Of a stretch of DNA of 38,764 nucleotides, positions 24,572 to 32,254 are shown one piece after another. How positions within the stretch are numbered: position 1 is the stretch's first letter; each line of letters starts with the position of its first letter. The stretch is taken from assembly GCA_944389115.1 (NCBI GenBank), contig CALXLE010000005.1, positions 1-38,764 of the forward strand, in the 5' to 3' direction. Position numbers and translations under genes: made by a program. The stretch is from an uncultured Spirochaetaceae bacterium (GTDB taxonomy: Bacteria; Spirochaetota; Spirochaetia; Sphaerochaetales; Sphaerochaetaceae). Below the pieces are notes generated by a model. That model had not been told where the DNA came from. It made no database searches and saw nothing but the letters and a program-made list of their open reading frames with translations.

Positions 24572-25327
24572 ATGGGCATCAAGGGGATTATCTTTGATAA
24601 AGACGGAACGCTCTTCGACTACGGGAAGGTATGGGGCCCTGTAGTCCGTGATGCCATATACTCAGGACTTCAGTCAATCAACATACCCGATGACAAGAAA
24701 AAGGAGTGCGCCTATGCATTCATGAGAGTCCTCGGTGTTGATGCCGACGGCAATACCTATCCTGATGGGATCATCTTCCGCCACGACAGACTCATCGCCG
24801 CTTTCTTCAGAGTCCTCGCCGTAACGCTCCACTACCACATCAATCCTGTGAAGGTAGGCATGCTCTTCAGGATATTCCTCAGCAAGGATGAGAAGGGAAT
24901 CGCGAAGCGCATATCGACAATGGAGTTTCCTGGTGTTGCAGACGTCTTCCAGGAGGCTGACAGACGCGGCTACAGAATGGGGATTGTCACGAATGACAGC
25001 ACTGTCTCCACGAAGCTTTTCCTCGACAGGATGGGAATCAGTCAGTACATAGTCTTTCTAAGGACGAAGGACAGCCATGTAAAGGCAAAGCCGAATCCGG
25101 AAGCTCTCAGGGAGTTCTGCCAGGAGAACGGGCTGGAAAGCTCAGAGGTTGCAATCATAGGCGACACACTCGTTGACATGGAGTTTGCCCATCAGGGAAA
25201 AGCTGGATACAGAATAGCCGTACTCACCGGCTCAGGCGACATTGAGCGTCTCACAAAGAACGCAGATGCTGTCTATCCTACGCTGCATGATGTTCTGAAA
25301 GATCCCGTGCTGTTCCCGGAGAACTGA
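24572..25327 (+). CDS. HAD-family phosphatase (phosphoglycolate phosphatase-like)
   Basis: This 251-residue protein begins MGIKGIIFDKDGT, with nucleophile Asp9 and acid/base Asp11. Motif II is VTNDST, motif III Lys lies in VKAKPNPEAL, and motif IV is IIGDTLVDMEFA. A helical cap domain separates motifs I and II. The substrate is not determinable; small-molecule phosphates are typical. The start at 24572 fits the family and the adjacent -10-like hexamer. An in-frame ATG at 24530 would add 14 residues. The pseudouridine synthase gene follows after two bases. Confidence 0.85.
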   Translation: MGIKGIIFDKDGTLFDYGKVWGPVVRDAIYSGLQSINIPDDKKKECAYAFMRVLGVDADGNTYPDGIIFRHDRLIAAFFRVLAVTLHYHINPVKVGMLFRIFLSKDEKGIAKRISTMEFPGVADVFQEADRRGYRMGIVTNDSTVSTKLFLDRMGISQYIVFLRTKDSHVKAKPNPEALREFCQENGLESSEVAIIGDTLVDMEFAHQGKAGYRIAVLTGSGDIERLTKNADAVYPTLHDVLKDPVLFPEN

Positions 25328-25329
25328 TT

Positions 25330-26538
25330 ATGCAGGCATTTCTGGAGACAGACAGAGCCATTGCCCTGGCCAGGGATATGGCAGATGAAATGCTCAGAAC
25401 TGATTCCTTCTCATTTCCGCCATCAGCTCAATACAAGCTATCATCTCTTAATAAAAATACCATGTTCGGTATAATGATATGCAAAGATATTAATGGAAAT
25501 GAGAAAATCCTCAGGGCTTTCGCCGGAGCTCTGAATGGAGAGTACAGAATACCGGGATATGTGAATCCATGCTTCTCCATAACGGAGTTCAGGAAGATAG
25601 AAGCTGAATACAGTCCTCTGATACACAAAGCAGACGAGGAGGAAAGGAAGAAGCTCTCTGCGGAGTGTCTTGGGAAGATAAATGCACTTTATTCATTCTC
25701 CACATGGGATGGAAGGCTTATAGAGCTGCCGGATAAAGCTCCTACAGGAACAGGAGACTGCGCAGGGCTGAGGCTTATCAATACGGCACTGAGGAAGAAT
25801 CTTGAGATCATGGGGCTGGCGGAATTCATGATCGGGGATGACGGGACCATAGAGACCTATCCTCCATGCAAGGAGCGATGCTCCCTTCTTCTTCCCTCGA
25901 TGCTTGGCCTCGATATCCTCTATGCCGATGAGAGCATCGCCATCATAAACAAGGAAGCTGGGATGCTTTCAGTCCCAGGCCGTGGCGAGGACAAGCTTGA
26001 CAGTGCATCGTACAGATTCCACAGGCTCTTCCCTTCTTCCCCGAAGGAATGCTTTGTCCATCGACTCGATATGGATACATCAGGGCTTCTTGTAATGGCA
26101 TTCACCAAGGATGCGCACAGGAAGCTGTCCATGGCATTCGAAGCAAGGGATGTGGAGAAGGAATATGAGGCCCTTCTGGAGGGTGTCATCAGGGAGGAAG
26201 GTGGAATCATAGACAGACCTATGCGCCTCGACGTCGAGCACAGACCGCTGCAGGTCATAGATCCGATACATGGCAAGAGAGCTATCACGGTCTGGAAGAG
26301 ACTGGGTGTGACAATCGTCAACGGCAGAAAGCTCACAAGGGTGAGATTCTACCCGAAGACTGGAAGGACGCACCAGCTGAGAGTGCATTCAGCCTCGATC
26401 GGCCATCCGATTGCCGGAGACCGTCTATATGGAGAGAGGAAGGAAGGTGAAAGACTCATGCTCCATGCTGCGAGGATAACCTTCAGGCATCCCGTGACAG
26501 GAGAGAGCGTGACCTTCAGCTCTGATCCGCCTTTCTGA
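25330..26538 (+). CDS. RluA-family RNA pseudouridine synthase
   Basis: The 402-residue protein isomerises uridine in rRNA or tRNA. The C-terminal 200 residues hold the catalytic FVHRLDMDTSGLLV, with the Asp nucleophile in HRLDxxTSG, and GRTHQLRVH. The first 195 residues or so are an extension with no S4 domain that I can see. Such an extension is known in larger RluA relatives, but its function is unclear. GGAG precedes ATG 25330. The HAD gene ends two bases upstream. The 3' end overlaps the PHP phosphatase gene on the other strand by 23 bp. Confidence 0.9.
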   Translation: MQAFLETDRAIALARDMADEMLRTDSFSFPPSAQYKLSSLNKNTMFGIMICKDINGNEKILRAFAGALNGEYRIPGYVNPCFSITEFRKIEAEYSPLIHKADEEERKKLSAECLGKINALYSFSTWDGRLIELPDKAPTGTGDCAGLRLINTALRKNLEIMGLAEFMIGDDGTIETYPPCKERCSLLLPSMLGLDILYADESIAIINKEAGMLSVPGRGEDKLDSASYRFHRLFPSSPKECFVHRLDMDTSGLLVMAFTKDAHRKLSMAFEARDVEKEYEALLEGVIREEGGIIDRPMRLDVEHRPLQVIDPIHGKRAITVWKRLGVTIVNGRKLTRVRFYPKTGRTHQLRVHSASIGHPIAGDRLYGERKEGERLMLHAARITFRHPVTGESVTFSSDPPF

Positions 26539-27304
26539 GCCTTGGCCTGCCATTATCATCATATGGCTCAAGAACGCTAAGGCCGAACACGCCGGCAAAT
26601 GCCCTGCAGAATGAATGAGTCCTATCGAGATTCCTCACTGCATGAGCATCGGAAGAGACAACAGCAGAGTCCACGTACTCGGAGGCAATGCGCCAGAAAT
26701 GCGGAGAGGGATACCCTTCATTCTCTCCGCACCCTTTAAGAAGTCCGTTGCCATTCACTTCAAGCGGGACTGAAAGCTCTGCCGCAGCAGATGCAATTGT
26801 ACGGGCAGCATCCTCTGCAACCTTATCGAAAGGCCTTCTGCAGAGAAACACATCGGGATGCGCAAGGAAAGTCAGGAGTCCTGTCTCCATGACCTTTACC
26901 GCTGCATCGGCATACCTTTTTACATCATCATCGGAGAATCCTGGATTGAATGGAGTGCGGAATGTTCCGTCAGGACGCCTTACATAATGCACGCCTGCTA
27001 TAAGAAAGTCCGTACGCTCCGAAAGAGACCTGAAGAAGCTGCTGTATTCATCGTAATAATCTATCTCATACCCGAGATAGACAGGAAATGGCAGGGAGGC
27101 TCCAGCTCTCCTGACATCATCCTCATACAGAGCCATACTGCTGAATGGCATACGCGAATTTCCAAGGAGACTGTCGGGGAAAGGACAATGCTCGGAGAAA
27201 CCAAGCATAGAGAAGCCCTTCGATGCGGCATATTCCGCGTATTCCGATATCTCTCCCGAACCATGGCCGCAGTAATGCGAATGAGTATGAAGATTGTACA
27301 GCAT
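26516..27304 (-). CDS. PHP-domain phosphatase (histidinol-phosphatase family)
   Basis: The 262-residue protein carries PHP metal-site motifs: NLHTHSHYCGHG at the N-terminus, GFSEHCPFP, IAGVHYV, LAHPDVF and SSDAHA. It belongs to the HisK-type histidinol-phosphatase family, but no other histidine genes are nearby, so the true substrate is uncertain. It follows the coiled-coil gene by 15 bp and is probably cotranscribed. The ribosome binding site is weak (GAGGG about 13 nt upstream). Its tail overlaps the pseudouridine synthase gene. Confidence 0.85.
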   Translation of the reverse strand: MLYNLHTHSHYCGHGSGEISEYAEYAASKGFSMLGFSEHCPFPDSLLGNSRMPFSSMALYEDDVRRAGASLPFPVYLGYEIDYYDEYSSFFRSLSERTDFLIAGVHYVRRPDGTFRTPFNPGFSDDDVKRYADAAVKVMETGLLTFLAHPDVFLCRRPFDKVAEDAARTIASAAAELSVPLEVNGNGLLKGCGENEGYPSPHFWRIASEYVDSAVVSSDAHAVRNLDRTHSFCRAFAGVFGLSVLEPYDDNGRPRLRKADQS

Positions 27305-27319
27305 GGCTCTATTATTCCC

Positions 27320-28306
27320 TCATTGGGAAAAGCTATCAAGACGGAGGCGCAACCTGGCAATCTCCTCGTTTATGCTCTCGATCTCGCTCTCGATCCTGGC
27401 CTTCTCCGCTTCAAGTATCCGGATTTTCTTCTCCTCGCTCTCGATCATCGCCTTAACGCCGTCAACGCGCTCCTTCTTTTTCAGGACCTTGCGCTTATCA
27501 AGCAGGGCATTGTAACGGTCATGTTCTGCAAGAAGAGCCTGCAATGCATCCAGAATCTCTGGAGGAGTATCCTCCGAAACCCATTCAGAACCATTTTCAT
27601 AGAGATAGTAACCGAAGCTTACGAACTTCTTCTCCTCTTCTGCACGGAGATTAGCAAGATTTCTGCGGCTATCGGCCAGCCCTTGCTTTACAGAGGTTGA
27701 GAAGGACTGCTTATTATCATTGAGATAGCCGGAGAGCTCAGTAATCCTACCTACAAGCTCAGCATCCCTTCCCTGCATCTCCTGTATCTCTCCGACAAGC
27801 TCCTCAGCACTGCCCTGGATGCCAGCCCAGGCTCCATCCCTGAGAGCGGACTCGGCATATGAGAGAAATCTGTCATCGCGGCTTCTCCGGGTGAATCTGG
27901 AGAAGAAGCCCTTTCTGGCCTCGCCCTCCTTCGATATATCATCATAGATCTGACGGAAGCGGTCCTTGTCCAGAAGCGAGAATGAGCACTGCTCGTAGAG
28001 CGCAGCTCCAAGCCGGATGGAAAGGGAACGGATCTCATTCCTGATTTCCTTCTCCTCCCGCTCCGCAGCATTCCTCATAGCGGTCTTCTCTTCGTAGCCC
28101 GCTATGAACGACTTCACCTCCTCCAGCTCCGCCTCTGCCTTCTCACGCAAAGAGATCGCTGTACGGCATTCCTCCAGAAGTCTGCTTCCGGAGCCGATCG
28201 ACAGAGCCTCAGCGCTCACACCAAGGCCGTATGACAGGCTTTTCAGCTTCATTGTGGATGCTTCGATCATCTTCTCATTCTCAGCTTCGAGATCCATTGA
28301 TGCCAT
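27320..28306 (-). CDS. coiled-coil protein of unknown function
   Basis: This 328-residue Glu/Lys/Arg/Leu-rich protein has long heptad-like stretches, especially in the first 110 and last 60 residues. There is no signal peptide or membrane segment, so it is probably cytoplasmic. The middle contains RKGFFSRFTRRSRDDRF and a short non-coiled region (FVSFGYYLYENGSEW). I recognise no family. ATG 28306 is six bases downstream of an extended -10, TGC-TAGACT, which predicts a leaderless message. It is divergent from the RNA-binding protein gene. Confidence 0.75.
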   Translation of the reverse strand: MASMDLEAENEKMIEASTMKLKSLSYGLGVSAEALSIGSGSRLLEECRTAISLREKAEAELEEVKSFIAGYEEKTAMRNAAEREEKEIRNEIRSLSIRLGAALYEQCSFSLLDKDRFRQIYDDISKEGEARKGFFSRFTRRSRDDRFLSYAESALRDGAWAGIQGSAEELVGEIQEMQGRDAELVGRITELSGYLNDNKQSFSTSVKQGLADSRRNLANLRAEEEKKFVSFGYYLYENGSEWVSEDTPPEILDALQALLAEHDRYNALLDKRKVLKKKERVDGVKAMIESEEKKIRILEAEKARIESEIESINEEIARLRLRLDSFSQ

Positions 28307-28340
28307 AATCTGAGTCTAGCACAACAGCCTCTGGTGCAAA
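28307..28340 (-). promoter_or_regulatory. leaderless promoter of the coiled-coil gene
   Basis: On the minus strand: TTTGCA (28335-28340), 16 bp, extended -10 TGC-TAGACT (28313-28318), then six bases to ATG 28306. Confidence 0.5.
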
Positions 28341-28350
28341 AGCTTTACAA

Positions 28351-28379
28351 TTGACAAGAACTGCAGGGAAACATATGCT
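28351..28379 (+). promoter_or_regulatory. promoter of the RNA-binding protein gene
   Basis: A consensus -35 TTGACA (28351-28356), a 17-bp spacer and TATGCT (28374-28379). The predicted start near 28386 gives a leader of about 100 nt. Confidence 0.75.
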
Positions 28380-28390
28380 AATCATCGCTT

Positions 28391-28468
28391 GAGGAAGTCC
28401 CGCTATGCGGGAAACTCCTTAGTATGCCCAATACCCATACTGAGGGCAGATTATAGCCAGCAACTGGC
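28391..28468 (+). ncRNA. structured 5' leader with three consecutive hairpins
   Basis: Hairpin 1: TCCCGC/GCGGGA (28398-28403 with 28407-28412), extended by AGGA/TCCT. Hairpin 2: CTTAGTATG with CATACTGAG (28418-28426 with 28436-28444), nine pairs including one G-U. Hairpin 3: GCCAG-CAA-CTGGC (28456-28468), just before the GGAG ribosome binding site. It precedes an RNA-binding protein gene, so autoregulation is plausible. No known riboswitch class is recognised. Confidence 0.55.
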
Positions 28469-28486
28469 ACAATCTTGGAGAAATTC

Positions 28487-29056
28487 ATGGAAAAGGAAGA
28501 AGTGAAGGGCCTTTCAGAAGAGGAGCTTACCTCACGGATTGCAAGCCTCATGCAGAGCATGAAGAGTGCTGATGCGGAGGAGATCGAAAGAGTCCGGTCA
28601 ATTGTGAAGAAGAATGTATCGTTCTTCGAGAGAAGCGCGTTCGCCGCATATCTTCTGATGATCAGCGCATCAAAGCCGGCATCATCAAGACCAGAGAAGA
28701 AGAGGGAGAGGCAGGAGAGAGCTGAAAGACCTGAGAGAACGGAGAGAGCAGAGAAAGCCGAGAAGCAGGATACCCAGAAGGAAGCAGAGGCTCCTAAGAG
28801 CGAAAAGGTCATTCCAGAGGGAGCAAAGACGATATACATCGATGTAGGCAAGATGAAGCATCTCTATCCGAAGGATCTCTCGAAGCGTCTGCAGGCAGAG
28901 CTCGGGATCACGCGCGATGATATCTACATGATACGCATCCATGACAAATACTCCTTCGTAACTATGAGCGAGGAGAACTGTCTCAAGGCTATCGAGAAGA
29001 TTACGGGACAGGATATAAACGGAAGAATCGCAAAGGTGGCATTCTCCAACAAATGA
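28487..29056 (+). CDS. RNA-binding protein with C-terminal DbpA-type domain
   Basis: The protein has 189 residues from ATG 28487, with GGAG six bases upstream; an in-frame TTG at 28475 overlaps that site. The N-terminal 65 residues are helical. A highly charged linker rich in RPE/RAE repeats spans about 65-105. The C-terminal 80 residues (TIYIDVGKMKHLYPKDL to GRIAKVAF) fit the DbpA RNA-binding fold of DEAD-box helicases, including the KYSFVTM strand. No helicase core is present, so this is a free-standing RNA binder. The long hairpin-rich leader suggests post-transcriptional control. Its stop overlaps the next gene by four bases. Confidence 0.65.
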   Translation: MEKEEVKGLSEEELTSRIASLMQSMKSADAEEIERVRSIVKKNVSFFERSAFAAYLLMISASKPASSRPEKKRERQERAERPERTERAEKAEKQDTQKEAEAPKSEKVIPEGAKTIYIDVGKMKHLYPKDLSKRLQAELGITRDDIYMIRIHDKYSFVTMSEENCLKAIEKITGQDINGRIAKVAFSNK

Positions 29057-29691
29057 GGATCCAGCCGATTGCAGAGGGTGCGTTCAGCACCAATACCTAT
29101 ATCGTTTACGGTTGCAATGGGGATGGATGCATTCTGATAGATGCGCCATTCCCATATAAACGCCCGGAAGAATTCATCAGCGCCAATGGGCTCAGGCCTC
29201 AGGCGCTGCTTCTTACTCACGGCCATTTCGATCATATCTTCGGCATACCAGCCATACGGAAGGCCTATCCAGGCATCAGGATATACATAGCAGAAGAAGA
29301 CATGCACTATCTGGAAGACAATGCGGAAGAGTCCATGAGGATGGCATCTATGCTCGATCCAATGACGGCAGACAGACTTGCAGCAGGCCATCTACGGATG
29401 CCCGATGATATCCTCACCTATGGGGATGAATGCATGGGCTTCAGCATACTCAGAACGCCCGGCCATACATCCGGATCGGTATGCATCTACTCCAGGGAAG
29501 AGAATGTGCTCTTCTCAGGGGACACTCTATTCAGATATGGCGCAGGCAGGACAGATCTTGGAGGAAGCGATAGGGATATGACGGCATCGCTCAGAACCCT
29601 TCTTGAGCTTCCAGACGATACGATCGTCCTTCCGGGACATGGCCCGATGACTACGATAAAAGACGAGAGGAAGGGAAACCCCTTCCTCTGA
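29053..29691 (+). CDS. metallo-beta-lactamase-fold hydrolase (glyoxalase II-like)
   Basis: The 212-residue protein has the zinc motif THGHFDH (His56, His58, Asp60, His61). Further ligands lie in TPGHTSGS, SGDTLF and LPGHGP. It resembles bacterial hydroxyacylglutathione hydrolase-like enzymes of about 210 residues, which often act on thioesters. The substrate is not known. The start overlaps the RNA-binding gene stop (ATGA). It ends only 3 bp from the convergent DksA-like gene. Confidence 0.88.
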   Translation: MRIQPIAEGAFSTNTYIVYGCNGDGCILIDAPFPYKRPEEFISANGLRPQALLLTHGHFDHIFGIPAIRKAYPGIRIYIAEEDMHYLEDNAEESMRMASMLDPMTADRLAAGHLRMPDDILTYGDECMGFSILRTPGHTSGSVCIYSREENVLFSGDTLFRYGAGRTDLGGSDRDMTASLRTLLELPDDTIVLPGHGPMTTIKDERKGNPFL

Positions 29692-29694
29692 TGC

Positions 29695-30054
29695 TCAGTT
29701 GCCGCTGAGTCTTTCGTTGGCTGATTTGCAATCCACGCAGAGCACTGCTTCAGGAATCGCCCTGAGCCTGCCTTCCGGAATCTTCTTCCCGCACTGCAGG
29801 CAATAGCCGTATTTACCATCTCCGATACGCTTCAGCGCACCTTCTATAGCCTTGAGCTTCTTTGCGTCCATAGCATTAAGCGCTTCCATCTTCCTATATG
29901 CGCCCTCATCTGAAGCCAGGTCACTTGAATCCCCCCGGCCAGATGAAGCAAACGCCTCAGAGCGGAAATCATCGCCCTCACTATTGAGCTTCGAAAGCAG
30001 CTCCTCTCTTTCCTTCAGCAGCAGTTCCTGCATCTCCTGGGTAAATGCATCCAT
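29695..30054 (-). CDS. TraR/DksA-family zinc-finger protein
   Basis: This 119-residue protein has a helical N-terminal half and a C4 zinc finger, CLQCGKK...CVDCK, in the last 35 residues. The segment DGKYGYCLQCG with RLRAIPEAVLC is typical of DksA-like regulators that act through RNA polymerase. It is shorter than E. coli DksA (151 residues). ATG 30054 is chosen because an AAAGGGGG site lies just upstream; an ATG at 30072 would swallow that site. It is probably the last gene of the AI-2E, thrH, membrane-protein run, 54 bp apart. Confidence 0.85.
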   Translation of the reverse strand: MDAFTQEMQELLLKEREELLSKLNSEGDDFRSEAFASSGRGDSSDLASDEGAYRKMEALNAMDAKKLKAIEGALKRIGDGKYGYCLQCGKKIPEGRLRAIPEAVLCVDCKSANERLSGN

Positions 30055-30108
30055 CACACAACCCCCTTTCATGAATCGAATTTAATGTGCATGCGTTTTA
30101 TCGAGTAG

Positions 30109-30345
30109 TCAAGAGGAAAGATGTGGATTATCTATGTTTTCATCCCTTAGCTGACGTATATAACGAACAGATAGTCGTATAACTGAATACGAAACAGCAA
30201 GATAAACAAGGAAAACGATGAAGGCAATCCACCGGGGACCTGTGTAGACAGTCCCGAGAAGGATGAATCCCAGTGTCATGCCAGCCATCAGCATTATTAT
30301 CGATACGATGAAGCTCCTTATACGCTTTCTGCTATTTCCCTTCAT
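30109..30345 (-). CDS. small two-helix membrane protein
   Basis: This 78-residue protein has a basic N-terminus (KGNSRKRIR), two hydrophobic helices at about 12-33 and 38-60, and a charged tail. No family is recognised. Its start overlaps the 3' end of thrH by 14 bp, which suggests coupled translation in the same operon. Role unknown. Confidence 0.65.
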   Translation of the reverse strand: MKGNSRKRIRSFIVSIIMLMAGMTLGFILLGTVYTGPRWIAFIVFLVYLAVSYSVIRLSVRYIRQLRDENIDNPHLSS

Positions 30346-30943
30346 CGCAGAAACGCCTTATCGCAGTAAGAAGCCCATCATATGTCGTCGTGAGCTCAAG
30401 ATCCTTTTCCTCATTGAGGATATTCTCCGGAGCACGGAACAGACAGCCGCCATCGGCCTCACGGATCATCGCGATATCATTATAGCTATCACCGGCAGCA
30501 AATGTACGGAATCCCATATGCCTGAAGCCCTCAATGGCCTTCTTCTTTCCGTTCTCAGCCCTCATATTGATATCCACAATATTCCCATCGTCATCAACCC
30601 TGAGGCTATTGCAGAGTATTGTCGGATAATCCAGCTGGCGCATAAGAGGAAGGGCGAACTCGGTGAATGTATCGGAGAGTATAGCAAGCTGTGTCATCTC
30701 TCTGAGTTCCATCACGAAATCATATGCACCGGGAAGCGGCTTTATGCCAGATATCACATCCTGGATATCCTTCAGACGGAGGCCATGCTCCCTCAGTATA
30801 CCGATACGGTATGCCATCAGCTTATGGTAATCTGGCTCATCACGCGTTGTGATCTTCAGCTCCTCAATCCCTGTCTTCTCTGAAAACGCAATCCAGATTT
30901 CCGGAACAAGGACTCCTTCAAGATCCAGGCACACTATTTCCAT
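30332..30943 (-). CDS. thrH: ThrH-type phosphoserine phosphatase / homoserine phosphotransferase
   Basis: The 203-residue HAD protein starts MEIVCLDLEGVLVPEIW, with the ThrH-specific DLEG in place of DxDGT. LAILSDTF is motif II, and AAGDSYNDIAMI is motif IV. ThrH of Pseudomonas dephosphorylates phosphoserine and can transfer phosphate to homoserine (known). GGAGGAG precedes ATG 30943. It follows the AI-2E family gene by 23 bp. Confidence 0.9.
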   Translation of the reverse strand: MEIVCLDLEGVLVPEIWIAFSEKTGIEELKITTRDEPDYHKLMAYRIGILREHGLRLKDIQDVISGIKPLPGAYDFVMELREMTQLAILSDTFTEFALPLMRQLDYPTILCNSLRVDDDGNIVDINMRAENGKKKAIEGFRHMGFRTFAAGDSYNDIAMIREADGGCLFRAPENILNEEKDLELTTTYDGLLTAIRRFCDEGK

Positions 30944-30966
30944 AGGAAAACTCCTCCATCAGATAA

Positions 30967-32136
30967 TCATCTATCCTGTCCCATCTCATCTGGAAGCTCT
31001 ATATCATCGGCTTCATGGACAGGTGCATTTCTCTTCTTGCGTTTCTTATCGAAATCCCTGCGGTAATATCTTCCCTCTGAAAGCAGAATCGCAATCGGCC
31101 TGAGCGTCGGGATGTTAGCGCAGACTATCTGGATTATCGATGTCAGAGGGACAGCGAGGAACATTCCCGCAAGCCCCCAGATATATCCCCATACAGCGAG
31201 CGCAATGAGTATGACAAGCGGTGATATATTCAGCTGCACTCCCTGAAGCTTCGGATCGATTATATTGCCTACGACCATCTCGATGCCGATCATCAGGATA
31301 GTGACATAGATCACGTTGCTCCAGTCCGGAGCAAACTGGATAAGCGCCATGACGATTGTGCCAGCGGTGCATATGATTGAACCGATAGTAGGTATGAAGT
31401 TCAGAATTACGGCAAGTACTCCCCATACAAGGGCAAAATCGAGGCCTGTTATTACGGCGGCAAAGTAGAAAAGAATGCCAGTGATCACGCTTATGATCAG
31501 CTTGAGGAATGTATACTTCGCAGTCTGCCTGTTCATCCTCGCGATCATCTGCGATACTCTCTGCACCTTTCCACGGGGAAGAGCTGCCATCAGCTTCGGG
31601 AGTATCGTCTGCCTCTCCAGAATCATGAAAAGGAGATAAAGGAGAACGAGCATCGCATCCGATATGATCGAGATGAATTTGCTCGAGATAGAGGTCAGCG
31701 AGGACATCGCAACGCCATACCAGTTGATATCAAGGTATGCAAGTATGCTGAATGCAACCGGATCCTCATCCAGATATGGCGCTATGAATTCGGAAAGCTG
31801 CCTGTCAAGCTGCTGTACCCTGACAGCATAGGCAGGAAGGCCTGTATCGGTCTGCAGCAGCATGTTCACCATCACGAAGAAGATATATACAAAGAGGAAG
31901 AATACCGCCACGACAAGAATCAGGGTTATGAGCATCGAAAGAAAGCTCGGTATCTTCATCTTATCCAGCCTTGAAAGGACAGGATTCACGACAATGAATA
32001 TAAATAGCGCAATAAACAGCGGAATCATTATATTCGCAGTCATTTTGAGTATATAGAGAATAAGTATTGCCGCGAAGCCGATAAGGATATTCCTTATCTG
32101 ACGTCCGGAGTTGTCGATAGGCTGCGATAGATTCAT
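30967..32136 (-). CDS. AI-2E family (YdiK/PerM-like) membrane transporter
   Basis: The protein has 389 residues from ATG 32136, with about seven or eight hydrophobic helices. Its C-terminal pattern (GVLAVILNFIPTIGSIICT, then GVQLNISPLVILIALAVWG) is typical of the AI-2E/PerM family. Members export diverse solutes or act as Na+/H+ antiporters, so the name should not be taken as function. Codons upstream of 32136 are in frame (32154, 32172), but a TATAAT six bases before 32136 makes this the likely leaderless start. A basic tail (KKRKKRN) ends the protein. Confidence 0.88.
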   Translation of the reverse strand: MNLSQPIDNSGRQIRNILIGFAAILILYILKMTANIMIPLFIALFIFIVVNPVLSRLDKMKIPSFLSMLITLILVVAVFFLFVYIFFVMVNMLLQTDTGLPAYAVRVQQLDRQLSEFIAPYLDEDPVAFSILAYLDINWYGVAMSSLTSISSKFISIISDAMLVLLYLLFMILERQTILPKLMAALPRGKVQRVSQMIARMNRQTAKYTFLKLIISVITGILFYFAAVITGLDFALVWGVLAVILNFIPTIGSIICTAGTIVMALIQFAPDWSNVIYVTILMIGIEMVVGNIIDPKLQGVQLNISPLVILIALAVWGYIWGLAGMFLAVPLTSIIQIVCANIPTLRPIAILLSEGRYYRRDFDKKRKKRNAPVHEADDIELPDEMGQDR

Positions 32137-32171
32137 AGAGGGATTATAATCCATTAATTGCAATGATTCCA
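32137..32171 (-). promoter_or_regulatory. leaderless promoter of the AI-2E family gene
   Basis: A consensus TATAAT (32143-32148, minus strand) lies six bases before ATG 32136. A weak -35, TGGAAT (32166-32171), is 17 bp upstream of it. Confidence 0.6.
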
Positions 32172-32254
32172 CTGATCGTGAGGAAACAAGCCTGTCTTTC
32201 TTCGATGGACGATACTAGAATCCGGGGTTACATTCAGTGTGGGAGGAAAGAGGA

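Noticed and set aside
26858..27700. A 280-codon plus-strand frame over the PHP phosphatase and coiled-coil genes
   Set aside because: The minus-strand genes have clear motifs and operon structure. The plus-strand translation is composition-driven.
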